From positions 10,187,203 through 10,251,202 of the forward strand of contig CM060131.1 in the NCBI GenBank assembly GCA_030522415.1: a DNA stretch of 64,000 nucleotides. The letters are read 5' to 3'. Positions 12,974 to 24,975 of the stretch are shown piece by piece; position 1 is the stretch's first letter; each line of letters opens with the position of its first letter. Under the pieces are notes generated by a model, which had not been told where the DNA came from, ran no database searches, and saw nothing but the letters and a program-made list of their open reading frames with translations. The DNA comes from Channallabes apus. Lineage: Eukaryota; Chordata; Actinopteri; Siluriformes; Clariidae. Position numbers and translations under genes: made by a program.

Positions 12974-13869
12974 CAGTGGTTCCCAAACTGGGGGTCGCGA
13001 CCCTCAATAATAATTTCAAGGGGTCGCGAGAGGGATTAAAAAAGATATTTTTTTTGTGATTATAATACACACTTTTCAGTATTACAAGCAGGTCTGGACT
13101 GGGACCAAAAAACGACCCGGGTATTCAGTTCAGAGCAACGGCCGGGGAGGGGGTTGTGCACCCAAAAATGTGCGTCGGCCCACCGGGCATTGCCCGGTAT
13201 GCCCTATGGTCAGTCCAGGCCTGATTACAAGTAAATGCAATAAATAAATATTTTCTGATTTGTAAAGATATTACTGATTGAGTTTGAGTGTTTAAATTGA
13301 GTGTTAAAAAAATTGCGACTCATAGATATGACATCACTGTGCAGCGACTGGCTCACTAGTTATTGCTACAGCGCACAACTGCACATGAAAACCGCAACTG
13401 CCGAGATGGATAAATTTGTTATTCGCAAATCTAAAAATGTTAAGGAAATTGTTTGTCTGAGTCATCGGAACCATGTACATCGACCAAGCAAAAGAGCAAG
13501 ACCCCGTCAGACCAAAGTAGGAAAATATGAATACACGAATACACGAGTTGTCCCGTGCAGCAGTGGATGTACTGCTTCAATGTGGATCTACATATTTGTG
13601 TGAGCAGTATACAGCTCACGTCATGATGTCGAAGATGATATGCGGGTAGCTGTATCCACCATCAGGCCATGAATGAAGCTTTTGTGCTGCCAAAAACAAG
13701 TACAGTACACCCTTCCCTTTGAAAGGTACGCCAAAATTATTTAGATGTATAGTAAATGTAGTCAAAATACTGTGAACAGCTTATGTTTATTGCTTGTTTT
13801 TGATAGTGGGGGTCGCGAGATCTTGATCTTCAATTAGGGGTCGCGGGCTTGAAAGTTTGGGAACCACTG
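12974..13869 (+). mobile_element. hAT element, internally deleted, with perfect 8-bp target duplication
   Basis: The 896-bp element begins CAGTGGTTCCCAAACTGGGG and ends with the inverted form TTTGGGAACCACTG. It is flanked by CCCTAATG on both sides (12966-12973 and 13870-13877), the 8-bp duplication typical of hAT. The plus strand keeps the start of a ZBED5-like transposase from ATG 13406 (MDKFVIRKSKNVKEI, then KRARPRQTKVGKYE). It also keeps a piece near 13630-13720 resembling the hAT C-terminal dimerisation end (DDMRVAVSTIRP), with the catalytic middle deleted. GGGGTCGCGA motifs recur near both ends, as in this family. A second element is inserted at 13089. Confidence 0.9.
13089..13223. mobile_element. 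135-bp hAT-like miniature element nested in the larger hAT
   Basis: Ends CAGGTCTGGACTGGGAC and TGGTCAGTCCAGGCCTG form an imperfect 17-bp inverted repeat. The host hAT sequence ATTACAAG is duplicated exactly on both sides (13081-13088 and 13224-13231). It has no coding capacity. The duplication shows it entered after the larger element. Confidence 0.85.
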
Positions 13870-14317
13870 CCCTAATGCGTTCATCGATCCGAAACGAACC
13901 GAAATAAATACGTCTTTATTATTTATCCTGTATCTCGGCTTATCGGCTATACTCCAGGTAAAAGGGGGTAGAGATTGTCTGAATACAATCTTTAGCTTTC
14001 TTCCTTTAGGCAGGAGTAGATTTGGGCCACAGCCAGAGAAACTCCCTCCACACCTGAGTGAGGCACTGGAAAATATTTAGAGGACATTTCTGTCTTTATG
14101 GAGCGCACGGTGGAGCTATATAACATCTCTGTGCTGAATAATGAGAGTTTCTGTGTGTGTGCGTGTGAGTGTGTGTTTTTTGAGAGCGATGGTGCCTTTG
14201 GGCACTTCTGTACTGTGTCATCAGACAACAGAGTCGCAATAAATTTGATAAGTGTGAGCTGACAGCTGCTGTTTCTGTCTGTGTGTACTGGTAATGCCAA
14301 GCTAACCGGTTTCACTC

Positions 14318-14320
<3 letters not shown>

Positions 14321-14367
<47 letters not shown>

Positions 14368-14421
14368 ATCAATTCAGCTCTAGTTGCTCCATTAACAACA
14401 CAGGCTATGCTTTATCATGCT

Positions 14422-14492
<71 letters not shown>

Positions 14493-14557
14493 AACACTTC
14501 ACACATTCTTACATCATATTCATCTGTACAGTTGTTACTGTGTTTATCTCTTTACAA

Positions 14558-14617
<60 letters not shown>
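14321..14617. repeat. Triple dinucleotide microsatellite cluster
   Basis: (CA)22 at 14321-14365, then (TG)33 at 14425-14490 and (TG)28 at 14562-14617. The opposite polarity of the first and second arrays makes them inverted repeats that could pair with each other. Frames of poly(Cys-Val) or poly(Thr-His) across them are artefacts. Confidence 0.95.
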
Positions 14618-14618
<1 letters not shown>

Positions 14619-15518
14619 CCAGGTGATGAAGGTCCACTGTACAGATCTCCTGACGTTACAAACATGTTTTACCCAGAATGCCCTGATGCAGCACAGCAAG
14701 GACATCCTGTAGGGATCCTGAGGTATCACATGGCCACACGCGCGCACACACACCTCATCCTTATGGTGCATTCTAAGGCAAAGCTGTTTTTTTTTGTCGA
14801 AAGTGAATCTGCTACCCAATAAAACTGTTTAACCAAAAAAAAAAAAAAAAACCCCACTGTTGCTAGGCAACCAGGAAATACAGGTGCTGTCCATAAGCTA
14901 GCTGCTTGCAAATGCTTGAACTATTGTGCATGCGTTGTGCTTATTAAGAACTTCATGTGGAACATGTGGCACACAAGTGAACTGTGGCGTACATTAGTGC
15001 ATTCCAGGAATTTAAGCAATTCGCCATGACGACGTGACTCGAGCAGCCCATAATTAAACGCTGGGAAATGTGGTAATTAATCGTTGCTCTTAGACAAACG
15101 AACAGAGTTTGACCTGGATAATGAATGAGAAGCACCATCTCTGTGTGTGATAGTGAAGGAGGCGTGGCTTATGTGCCTGTCAGTCTTATTAAAGGAGGTG
15201 TGGTCTCTGTGACTGATACGTCGTGGTCTTGCTTTTCTGGGAAGTTCTTCATTAGAGCTACATCATGATGTTTGATGGCAAGTACACTTTACAATACTGT
15301 TCTTGCAGAAACTATTCCAGAACAGCCGACCTTCGAGTGTTAAAATAACCACTGATTGTTGTTGTACCTTAATTATCTAATGCCACGTGTTATTGGACAG
15401 TTAGCTCAGCAAAAAATCCAGTATTGTTCTAGAACATAGAAAATAAATTGAAACTAATTGAGTTGCTTTGCGGATTTATAATTCCCTGTCTGAGTGTTTA
15501 TTTAAGAGTGTGTCTCCA

Positions 15519-15521
<3 letters not shown>

Positions 15522-15575
<54 letters not shown>

Positions 15576-15683
15576 ACTGAATCACTGCAAGGACGCCCAG
15601 GAGGACAGTCTTGCTTGCTCTTCTGTTATATGTTAATAAGGGGTGGACCCCTGTTATGGGAATGAAGTACTCTAATGGCCTCT

Positions 15684-15735
<52 letters not shown>
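15522..15735. repeat. Two (TG)n microsatellites
   Basis: (TG) arrays at 15522-15572 and 15685-15735, each about 25 units, separated by 112 bp. Confidence 0.95.
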
Positions 15736-15736
<1 letters not shown>

Positions 15737-16811
15737 TTTTTCCAGGAAGAGACTAGGCTGATATCTGCAAAAATGACGTGGGTCTCTCATCTATCGATCA
15801 CGTTCAGCATTAGTGTCTAATGTGAAATATAAATACAAAAAGCATTACATGTTAGAAGACCGCACTAGATAGCATAAAAGCTAAATCTCGCTCACACACA
15901 CCTAACATCTTAACATGCCTTCTCCTCCTATGTACAGCATCACATCGCTTCACCTCAGTAAGCGTCTACAGAGTTCAGAGAAGGAATGTTAGCTCAGCTC
16001 TGAGGCATGACAGATCTTCAGAAGCCCACACTATAGATATGACTCACTTTGCCTTTAACAAAGACGTCCACACACGGCAGGCATGTGTGCAGCGTTGCTG
16101 GCGTCAGTCAGGTTGGAGATTAGATTATTGTCTGCCAGACACACCAGCATGCTGACATGGTTTTTCAGCCACACGCATGATTACACGACACGATTGTTTC
16201 ATGTGAGGGAACTACTGTAGTTGATATTAAATCTACTTGCTCTCTCTCCTTTTTTTTTTTCTCGTCCGGGTCAAGACATAAACCAAGAACAGTTATTCCT
16301 TACTGGATAACAAGGAATCGCTGATACAGTACTGTGTCGTTTCATTTCGTTTTGTAACTCCGCTGACCTAATTAGAGGAGATCATATGCAAGATCTGTAG
16401 AAAGCCAGAGATGGCTGAGAAATGCCTGAGGGTAGCGTGAGCTACTGAATAGTATTGTAAAACATTAAAATCCCAACAGATGTGGTTCATTTTCTCTTGA
16501 TTCATTGCTTTAAGTACTATAGCATATATATATAAAGAAAGAATAAAAAGCTTCACTAGCTTCACCCTGAAATAAGGAGTCGAGCCACTTTGCTGGCCGG
16601 CCTGGAATTTTAAATGCATCAGCTTCTCTAATGATTCATTCAATCCACGGTTACACAATCTCCAGCGGGGTTCCCACTAACATGTTTGACCTCCAGAAAG
16701 AATGTGAGCCACTTCCCCCAGCTGTGAGCTACGAGTCTTCACAATACCTTCCTGTCTAATGTGGACTGTGTACAATGTTGCTTTCCCACAGCAACGGCTA
16801 CAGGTTTATAA

Positions 16812-17090
16812 GGCGGTTTTCACTTTTCCACTACTGATTTGTACCGTGCTCAGGAACAATGATGGTGACGTCGTTCTACGGTTCAAACTGTGATCTACTT
16901 CCGTTCTCAAGTACAATTGGCTTCGATATCTGATTTAAACTGTGCCCGGGTACGCTGTATCATTTTCTCGAGCACGGAACGCATGTGTTCTCACTGATCA
17001 AAATGAACCAGACTTTAGTGTCAAGTGCTCCTGGAAACCTGGAAAGTGCTCCTATGGTTACAGAGCCATAATGTGAAAACACACCAAGAT
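16812..17090 (+). repeat. Copy of a repeat family shared with 40.1 and 47.1 kb
   Basis: GATTTGTACCGTGCTCAGGAAC, split as GATTTGTACCGTGCTC and AGGAAC, and TTCTCACTGATCAAAATGAA followed by CCAGACTTTAG recur at 40.1-40.4 kb; ends are TTTTCACTTTTCC and TAATGTGAAAAC. Probably a non-autonomous DNA transposon. Confidence 0.5.
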
Positions 17091-19354
17091 ATAATTTTTG
17101 TTTTTACTGCATGTCTAAAATCACTGTTAGAAAAATTGCAATTAATGATTTAATCACCCTGAATGGGTAAAAATATAAATAAATACATTTTTAAAAAGGC
17201 ATGAGAATAAAGAGAAAAGTGTTGTTATTGAGTGTCATGAGGTTTACACGTTACATTCACCACGGCATGTTTGAAATCAACACAATTGTGAACAGATTCG
17301 TATGAGCTATCCAGCTAGGTGCGATCAGTTCAAATCAAAGAAACTTTCTGACAAACTGTGCTGACAACACAAGATTTCCTCGATTTTTTTATAGGTGCCT
17401 GAAGCACTAGGCGAAGTGATGGACGAGTCTCCATAGGCTGGAGCGCAGGTCACGAGCTGCTTACTTGCACTGCAGACTGAAAAAAAAAAACTTATTTGAC
17501 TTTTTGTATACGGCTGTGTGCAATATTTATTCATATTAATATGGCAATTAGGACCCAACAGGTTTTGGAGGGGGAAGCAACGAAGCAGTATCGACAACAT
17601 TTCTCAAAAAACATAAAAAATGTAAAAGCGTCATGTATAATGCCCCGTCAAATACTCTCCACACGTCTCATTTCTTCATATTAAATAAAATTATATAGAT
17701 TAAATTAAAGAAATGGGAACAAATGTTTCCCAAATGGTTGCCTAATTATATAGTTTATAAATGAGCAGCAACCTCATTTCTCCTCTCATCCGTTCCAACC
17801 ACTCGGCATCACCGGCTTGATCATCTGCATTTTTATGCTTAAATGATTCATAGGTCAATATGTGGCTTAAGAAACAAACAATCCCCTGAAACTGGTTGAG
17901 AACAGCGACTGGACAGAAAATAAGAAACAAAAACTAAAGACCAAAAAGTCCTTCAGAAAGCCTGGAGAAAACTATTCCTGAAGTATTTCGCGTCTTCATT
18001 TAAACTTATGTTCATGTTCGGAGCCAGAAGACGTTCCATGTGTGGCAGGATAGCGTGGCTTTATCTGTTTGGCGAGCACAGACGAGAGGTGCCAAGATCC
18101 ATCAGATAAAGGCTTGAAGTCAGACAGCTAAATCTATTAATGTTTGTATAGGATGAAGAAATGGACTAAAAGCAAACTTTTTTTTATTTTATCTTAAATC
18201 TGTAGCCACCAAGTTTTTCAAAAATCATCCTTCTTCATAGCCTTCATGTTGGGTGAAATTTCTTCAACCAATGCCGATACACCTAATACTGTTGACGTGC
18301 AATATTCAGTTTCGATTAATCAGCTAACTTTTTAGCATTAGTAGCAATGACGATGTCTCTGGACATCACATTTTCATACTATATGATCATGTTGGATCAA
18401 ACCACAGCGTTATATAAATCTACATCTCCCGTGCCTCCTTTTTTCTTCTCCTCCCCGGACATCCTTAGGCATACACTCCCCTGCGGGCAGCTGAGTAACA
18501 ATGACAGCCTGGTCCAGTGTGCGTGCATGTGTGTGTGTGTGCGTGCGTGTGTGTGCGTGCGTGTACGTGCAGAGCATACTGCAGTGGGCATGTGTGAGTC
18601 ATGTACAGCACTGGGACGACGTGCGCGGAGCTGAATATATCGAATGAAGCCGATAAACGAGCTGTCGACGCGGGCCACGCTAAATTGAAGCTGCAGTGAA
18701 GAGGAGCGTGCTGGAAGGTTGAAGGGGTTAGAGTCGTACTCGAATTAGGAGTGAAGCACCTCCGGCCTGCTGAGCATTTCTCGTTTCATTAGGCCCTGAG
18801 CATCAGGCCTGGGTTTAGTGGCTGAGAAACACAAGAGTGCGCGCTAGCTAAATGGGCTCCCCTGCTGTCTCCTTGGAGGCCTTTATTTTTTTTCTACGAG
18901 TGTGTATATTTTCTTGACGTTACAAGCTAACAGGATGAGGGACGGGGCTACGGGGGGTCCTGAACTTCACAGGCTCTTTCTGTAACCAGAGAGTGCAGAG
19001 GACAGTCTAATGAGGAGTGATGACACTCCCGATGAAGGGGAAATGACACGAGGCAGGGGGTCTGACCAGGCGGAGGAGGCCTTTGTCGCGTCTGGGGTGT
19101 TTGCTTTTTCGTTCTTACTCGCCCTCTAGCTGGCTTCTGTGTCCTAATTAAAAATCTGCTTAATAAAGCCTTTAAAACATGCAATTTCAACAGAGCTGTG
19201 CAGGGACTAAGGGACTTAGTGGAAGAAATCGAGACACACATGATTATGCACGTACTGTTTTACAGTAATTTGGACAACACCACTGGTGAATTCCTGAATC
19301 TGATATCTGGTAATGAAATTAAAGTTTTCTAATGGAATTTTTTCTTTTTGGTTA

Positions 19355-19632
19355 AATTTCATCTTCTATACCGCTTATGCCGTGTACAGAGTCGCAGGGG
19401 CCTGGTGCCTATCCCAGGAGACTATGGCCACGAGGCGGGGGTACACCCTGGACACCACACACACATTCACACAAAACTGGCCAATTAGCCTAATCTGCAT
19501 GTCTTTGGCCTGTGTGGAGAACCCAAAGTACCTGGAGAAAACCCACCAAGAACGCGAAGAACATCCAAACTCCACGCAGGTGGAGATCGGACCCATGACC
19601 CTGGAAGTGCGAGGCCACACTGCTAACCACTT
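19355..19632 (-). repeat. tRNA-derived fish SINE, nearly full length
   Basis: On the minus strand the order is: AGTGGTTAGCAGTGTGGCCT head, GTGGAGTTTGGATGTTC, GGGTTTTCTCCAGGTACT, AGACATGCAGATTAGGC and TGGCCATAGTCTCCTGGGAT. This is the characteristic block order of an abundant fish SINE. The 143-codon plus-strand frame across it is an artefact. Confidence 0.75.
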
Positions 19633-21499
19633 GTGTACGTTCTACAGTAATAATACACAAATCATTATTAACCAAAGGAAAAACATATATTCATTTCTCC
19701 TGTTAAAATTTCTCCAAACAAGACAAGCTGCATTTTCATCTTAACTTCAGGCATGAGAAGAAGAAGAAAAAATAAATAAATAAAAAGTAAAGACCTACAC
19801 ATACCACAACACGTGTAGCGACAGAAAGTTGTGGCTTGTATACTTGCGCATAATAATACAAACTAGGGATGTTGATGGTTAATTGATATTGAACAATCAG
19901 TGATACGTACAGTAATATTAATGTTTTTAAACAAAGATTTTTTTTTCTTTTTTGGCTGCATGATTAATTAGTTTTCCATAACTACCTTATTGCGAGTATG
20001 CTGCTAGAACTGTTTAAAGGAAATGTGCTTTTTATCATTAATTATTAAAAACATGGCATGCCATTTATTAACAATGGGAAATTGCCGTTGCTGGCAAAGG
20101 TGCTGTGATTTAATGATGTACTGTTGTTGTAAAATAATCGACATTCTTAGAGGTAAGAGTAATACTTCTCACACGATTCCAATTTCCCTCAAAACTGCAC
20201 AGCAAAAACATTTGTTGCCGGTTCAGCCTAGCAGATGTACACCGTCCGGTGGTGACATATCTTGCATTAGCCGTCGATTAATAGCTTCGGATGATAACTT
20301 GGCAGGCATTAATCGTCTATGAGAAGAGATAAAGCAGATAAAGAGCTTATAAATCATGCGGAAAGTGGACAGGACAAAGCCTCCCACTCCCAATCCTGTC
20401 ATTCGTAATCCATTTTCCCAGCACATGAAAAACGGAATCCAGAACTGGACCGGCTCATATACACACAAACACAGAGAGACAACTGCAGTCTGGGGTCAGA
20501 CGGAGGTGGAGAAACAGGAGGGACGAGCGAGATGAGAAAGAGACGTTTCTGTACGCTTGCACAAAGTGTCTGACCGTTCCTCCTCCTCCTCCTCTCTTGT
20601 TTGTGTAAAGCGCTTTGAAAGCTGTAGGCTGCTACGGAGCTGAATGAACGTCTTCAGACTGATGATATCTGTTCTCTGCGTGCTGGGCTCTCTGATGAGG
20701 CTGTGTATACTCAGAGGAGGGTGAGCGGATGGGTGCTTTTTGAGAAAGATCATTACAAACTGGATCCTGGAGTGAGATGCAAAAACATGGTGTAAAGAAC
20801 GCTGAGGATTATAGATACACTCTTTACCGCAGAGGCATTATGGGGTCACGATTAAGCAGATTAGCGCAGTGCTAACTTGGCAGGTTTACATTATGAGTTC
20901 GGGGTAGCGGAGAGCTTAAAGTACAAGTGTTCGGGGAAGGGGTTACCAGGTTAACTGTTTTTTGGTGTTCAAAGGCTCTGGTTTTACACTCACTGATCAA
21001 AGAAAGCTAAAGCAGCTGTACGTTAAATTTATGAACGTATAATTATAATCCGAATGACTTCTAAAACAAAATGACCCACAATGACACCAAACTATGGGCT
21101 GAAGAGCTGCTTCAGAAAGGCGACGTTTGAGAACGTCCTTATGATTATTCACCACTGGAATGGTGTGAGATGAGAGTGTGATGATTCTGAGAGCTTTAAC
21201 ACCTATTAGTCCGTTTGCTGTGTCTGAATCGGAATGAAAATTTATACGTTTGGATTGTTTGGGTTTGCACTGCACATAATTAAACCAAGCAGAAAAGACA
21301 GGAAGAAAGAAGAGCTGACAGACTGGTACAACTGAAAAAAGTTAAAGTTTGTAATAATTTCCAATCTAAGTATAACATTAACTAGTTTAAAAACATTTTG
21401 TGAATGTATCCCATGTTTTGTCTCCTTTTTCTTCATTTAAATATCCATGAGGTTTTGCATTTCTGCAGTTCTGACCAACAGTGTCTCTGTCGAGTCTCA

Positions 21500-21910
21500 G
21501 ACCAAAAGCTAATGTATAAAGGCCCTTTTAAAGGTCTGTAAAAGTGCAGTTTTAAAAGGTCCCGGATTTTACAACATCTTCAACATTTTAAGTTAACACG
21601 GGTCTCCCCCAAACTGTGTGTGCGTGTTAATGCCCCAGTTGAAATACCCCTCACCGCCACTCCTCCTTCACATTTGCTGTTTCAGTGTCTATGGAAAGGA
21701 GCTCTGCCCAACAAGCCGTGGGAGGCAGAACCTCTGATACGAGATCACATTAGTGGGGAGATCTAATTGGCTTATTTGGGCCCTAATAATAAAATGGAAA
21801 AAGAACAAAAAGCAGGGACTTTTGACCACGTCTGTTTGTACATGCGCACTGGAGACTCATGGGAACATTATTTCTGTATAATAGGTCCCCTTTAATGAGA
21901 GATGCATCCA
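21500..21910. repeat. Possible DNA-transposon remnant
   Basis: The right end TATAATAGGTCCCCTTTAAT and interior GAGACTCATGGGAACATTAT resemble a fish DNA-transposon family; the left end TAAAGGCCCTTTTAAAGG is only weakly complementary. No target duplication found. Confidence 0.3.
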
Positions 21911-23473
21911 TTTTGATACCAATATCAATCCAATACTGTAAACCCACCGTACCGCAATGATGAACAGACCAGAAGAGAGTGACTGCAATCAGGAGGCATT
22001 ACAGCACAGATTACAAACTACATCGTTCTAAAATACAACAAGGATGAACCTTGTTGAAGCCTGATGAACCATCTTCTTCTTGTGAGTGAAATATAGCTGC
22101 TCTTGGCTCAGTAAACTGTTCTTGATCATCATCCGCTATTGTGGTTTTTATGTTGTTCTTGATTGCCTTTTCACCTAAACTCTGTATCTAAAACTTAACT
22201 AGCTACACCATTATTAAAAAAAACCTGGTCGAGCAGCCTGGACACATTTTGCTTTTCATGGCCGCAGATTCAAAACCGGGGAAACATAAAAGGAACTAAA
22301 TGAAATCTTCCATGATGCCACAATACTTAGTGTTTTTTTTTTTTTTTTTAATCTTTTTATTTTATTGGGATCAGAATCAACCTCAAGTACTCATACGGAC
22401 GAAAATGATATTGATGCATTAGGAATAAACCTCACATATTTGTCCTGGCTAACTGAATACATTTGGGGTATTGGGGGGGGGGACGGGACGTGTTGAAGAA
22501 AAATTACATTTGAACCCCTTTACTTCGTAGCTTTATCCCTGGACTAGATTCTGCCTCGCTCAGATAAATTCATTGCTCAAAAGAATAAAATGTGAATATA
22601 AATAAAATCCACGGTCTAAATAATATATTTGTTCTCAATCAGCAGGAAATTAAGGCTTTATGCTATTGTATTGTAACAGCTCTTAATCTTCAATCAAGCA
22701 ACTTTTTGGTTATCAATCCTTAAATACGTACACATCCTTAGAGAACTCCAGTCAGTCCACTTGGCCTCATGGCTTCAGGACATCTGGGATTTTGACCCGC
22801 TGTTCTTCTGAAACACAAATAAAAAACACACATTGATTAGAAATAATTGTTATGTGCATGCAAATATGCTGAGATAACACTGAAAGTGTTATGACAGCTG
22901 GGAGAGACATGGCCAAAAGACCTGCAACACAGAGGGAACTGAAAGCTAAACTACACAGATAAACATAAAAAGAACGTTCGCAGCATTCCTGACACCGCTT
23001 CAGCTTATTTCCTTCAAGTCCTCCCTTTGTCCCCCCCCCCCTCCTCGCCCCCCTTTGTAAAGCTTTTGGGATCAGCTGGTATGCGGCCGTGACCCTAATA
23101 ACTACCTGAGCCGATGGAGACTGGAGTGGGAAGAAGGAAAGTGGGAGGAAAAAGAGAAATGTGAGGAGGAAAAGCAAAGCAGAGAGAGAGAAAGAGGGGG
23201 TAAGGAGAACCTAGAGTAGGAAAACGCACATGCTGCTGAACTACTTCGGAGAAGCGTGGCAGTACGTAGCGCTGCTCAAATCCCAGTAATGATCATCAGC
23301 TTTCATTAATTTCCTACACGCCGCCCTGATAATGCCTGCACGTGCAAACTGCTACTAGGACAAAACATGAAGATGAAAAGCTCTTTTCTAATAAGAAATC
23401 TCAGCTCTTTAAGATTACTTAAAAGTTAAGATTACTTTTAATTCACCTGATTTAAATGATGTTCAATAACAAC

Positions 23474-24243
23474 TAGGGCTGTAGCTATCGAATATTTTAG
23501 TAATCGAGGATTCTACCAAAAACTTAATCGATTAATTGGATAAAATGTACTTTTGCTTAATTAAACAGCAATGTAAAATATATAAGAGAAACAAAGATTA
23601 ATTGGTTTTCTCTTTAGAAAAATCGACTTTTATTTTTTATATGTATACAGCATTTTATCAAAAATAAACATTGTCATTATCCACAATACAAGGAATAGCT
23701 TAAAGTTGACTGAGATGAATTAAGTGCATCACAGAGCTGTACATTCTTATTTTAAAGCCTTTTAACAGATGTAAAAACAAACAAAAAAACGTATTTCAAA
23801 TTACTAAATATCAAACAAAACTAAGGCACACATTAAAATAAATAATTATACAAAAAGTTTCAAAATCTACAACTCAGGGATAACATATAAGCCTTTACTT
23901 CTGTCGTTTTCTCTTGCTGCTTTCTTCATCTCTTGGCTCGCTGATAATTTTATCGCTCCTTTCCATTTTGCAGCCCGCAACAGAACGTTCCCTCAAATCA
24001 ATACACAGCTGACGGTTTGCGTCTCCTTACGCTTTGTGGGTGACGTAAGCACTTCTTCTTCGTCTGTGTTTACTGTCAGCTTGCATCCGCAAGCGCGCTG
24101 TGTCACGTCAAACAAATAATTGCGCAAAAACATAACGCAAGCTTTTAAAAGTAATTAAAATAAGCTTCAAGGCAGAAGATTTTGCCTCAATCATTTTTTG
24201 CAATAGAATTACTCAAGTTACTCGAGGAATCGTTTCAGCCCTA
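23474..24243. mobile_element. Non-autonomous hAT element
   Basis: A 770-bp stretch opens TAGGGCTGTAGCTATCGA and closes with CGTTTCAGCCCTA, giving an inverted TAGGGCTG terminus. The flanks ATAACAAC and ATAACCCT look like an aged 8-bp duplication (first five bases shared). AT-rich subterminal repeats with TCGA/TCGAT motifs occur near both ends, as in hAT miniature elements. No transposase reading frame remains. Confidence 0.7.
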
Positions 24244-24864
24244 ATAACCCTGTTACCACTTCTCTGCTTTTAATGTGACGTTTAGTCTTTTTTTTTTTTT
24301 TTTTTTGTGGAAAGGTTGTAGACAAGCTGTACATTTATTATAGCTAAACCACCAGGCTATTAAAAACCAAGTTAAAGCTAGCTGTAGTTGATGTACTTTT
24401 CTGAAGATGTTTTCCTGTTTGGATGCTCTTAAAAAGTCTGTAATGCCACATTCCTGGATTGGACCGTGAACTGGTAGAATCTCGAGATCACAGGAAGGAG
24501 AAGAGATGGTCAAGAAGGTCGTCAGAGTTTGGTACGTATTCACAAAAAAATCTTTGAGCATGCTGAAAATTCTTTTATGTAGTCACTGCCTGAAAAAATC
24601 AGCAATAACATAATCGTGTATCATAGTGCTTAGTTTGGAGTTTCTAAGTGGTTTCACCTTTCTGGTCCTACAATTTATTTTAGAATTTCTCCAGGAAACT
24701 TCCCAAACTTCCTGATCTTCAAACAGCGAACTGCTCTCGTGAGCATGTGACAACACCAGCCAGATGATGGAGCGATGATTCACAACCAATACCATGCTTA
24801 AAAAGCCATATACAGGTTGTCGGAAATCTTCATTTCTACTATTTCCTTTTTGGCATTTGTCACT

Positions 24865-24975
24865 CAGCCTTATATAAGGCGACTTACATTTTAATCTTAT
24901 TACACATCTGAGCAGTTGAGGGTCAGGGCCTTGCTCAAGGGCCTGAAGAGTGGAACCTGGGACTTTTTAACCACT
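24865..24975 (+). repeat. Dispersed repeat related to the one at 31.3 kb
   Basis: TAAGGCGACTTACATTTTAA, TTACACATCTGAGCAGTTGA and GGGCCTTGCTCAAGGGCC align with 31330-31400 and belong to a frequent fish repeat. Confidence 0.5.

Larger units (their letters stand above)
13878..16811. other. Microsatellite-rich intronic stretch
   Basis: Contains five long CA/TG arrays (listed separately) and no gene signal. Confidence 0.65.
17091..23473. other. Intronic stretch with one SINE and one possible transposon remnant
   Basis: Apart from the SINE at 19.4 kb and the doubtful element at 21.5-21.9 kb I see no feature. Locally GC-richer patches at 18.5-19.1 and 20.5-20.7 kb have scattered CpGs and short purine runs and could be regulatory, but nothing specific supports that. 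Confidence 0.5.

Noticed and set aside
14281..14822. Cys-Val and Thr-His rich reading frames of 90-143 codons
   Set aside because: They are translations of CA/TG microsatellites on both strands; the same applies at 15.5, 33.8 and 42.3 kb.
19313..19744. 143-codon plus-strand reading frame
   Set aside because: It runs across a minus-strand SINE and has no protein motif.
22767..23177. 136-codon minus-strand frame with hydrophobic segments
   Set aside because: No recognisable family, no splice context, low-complexity start; looks like chance.
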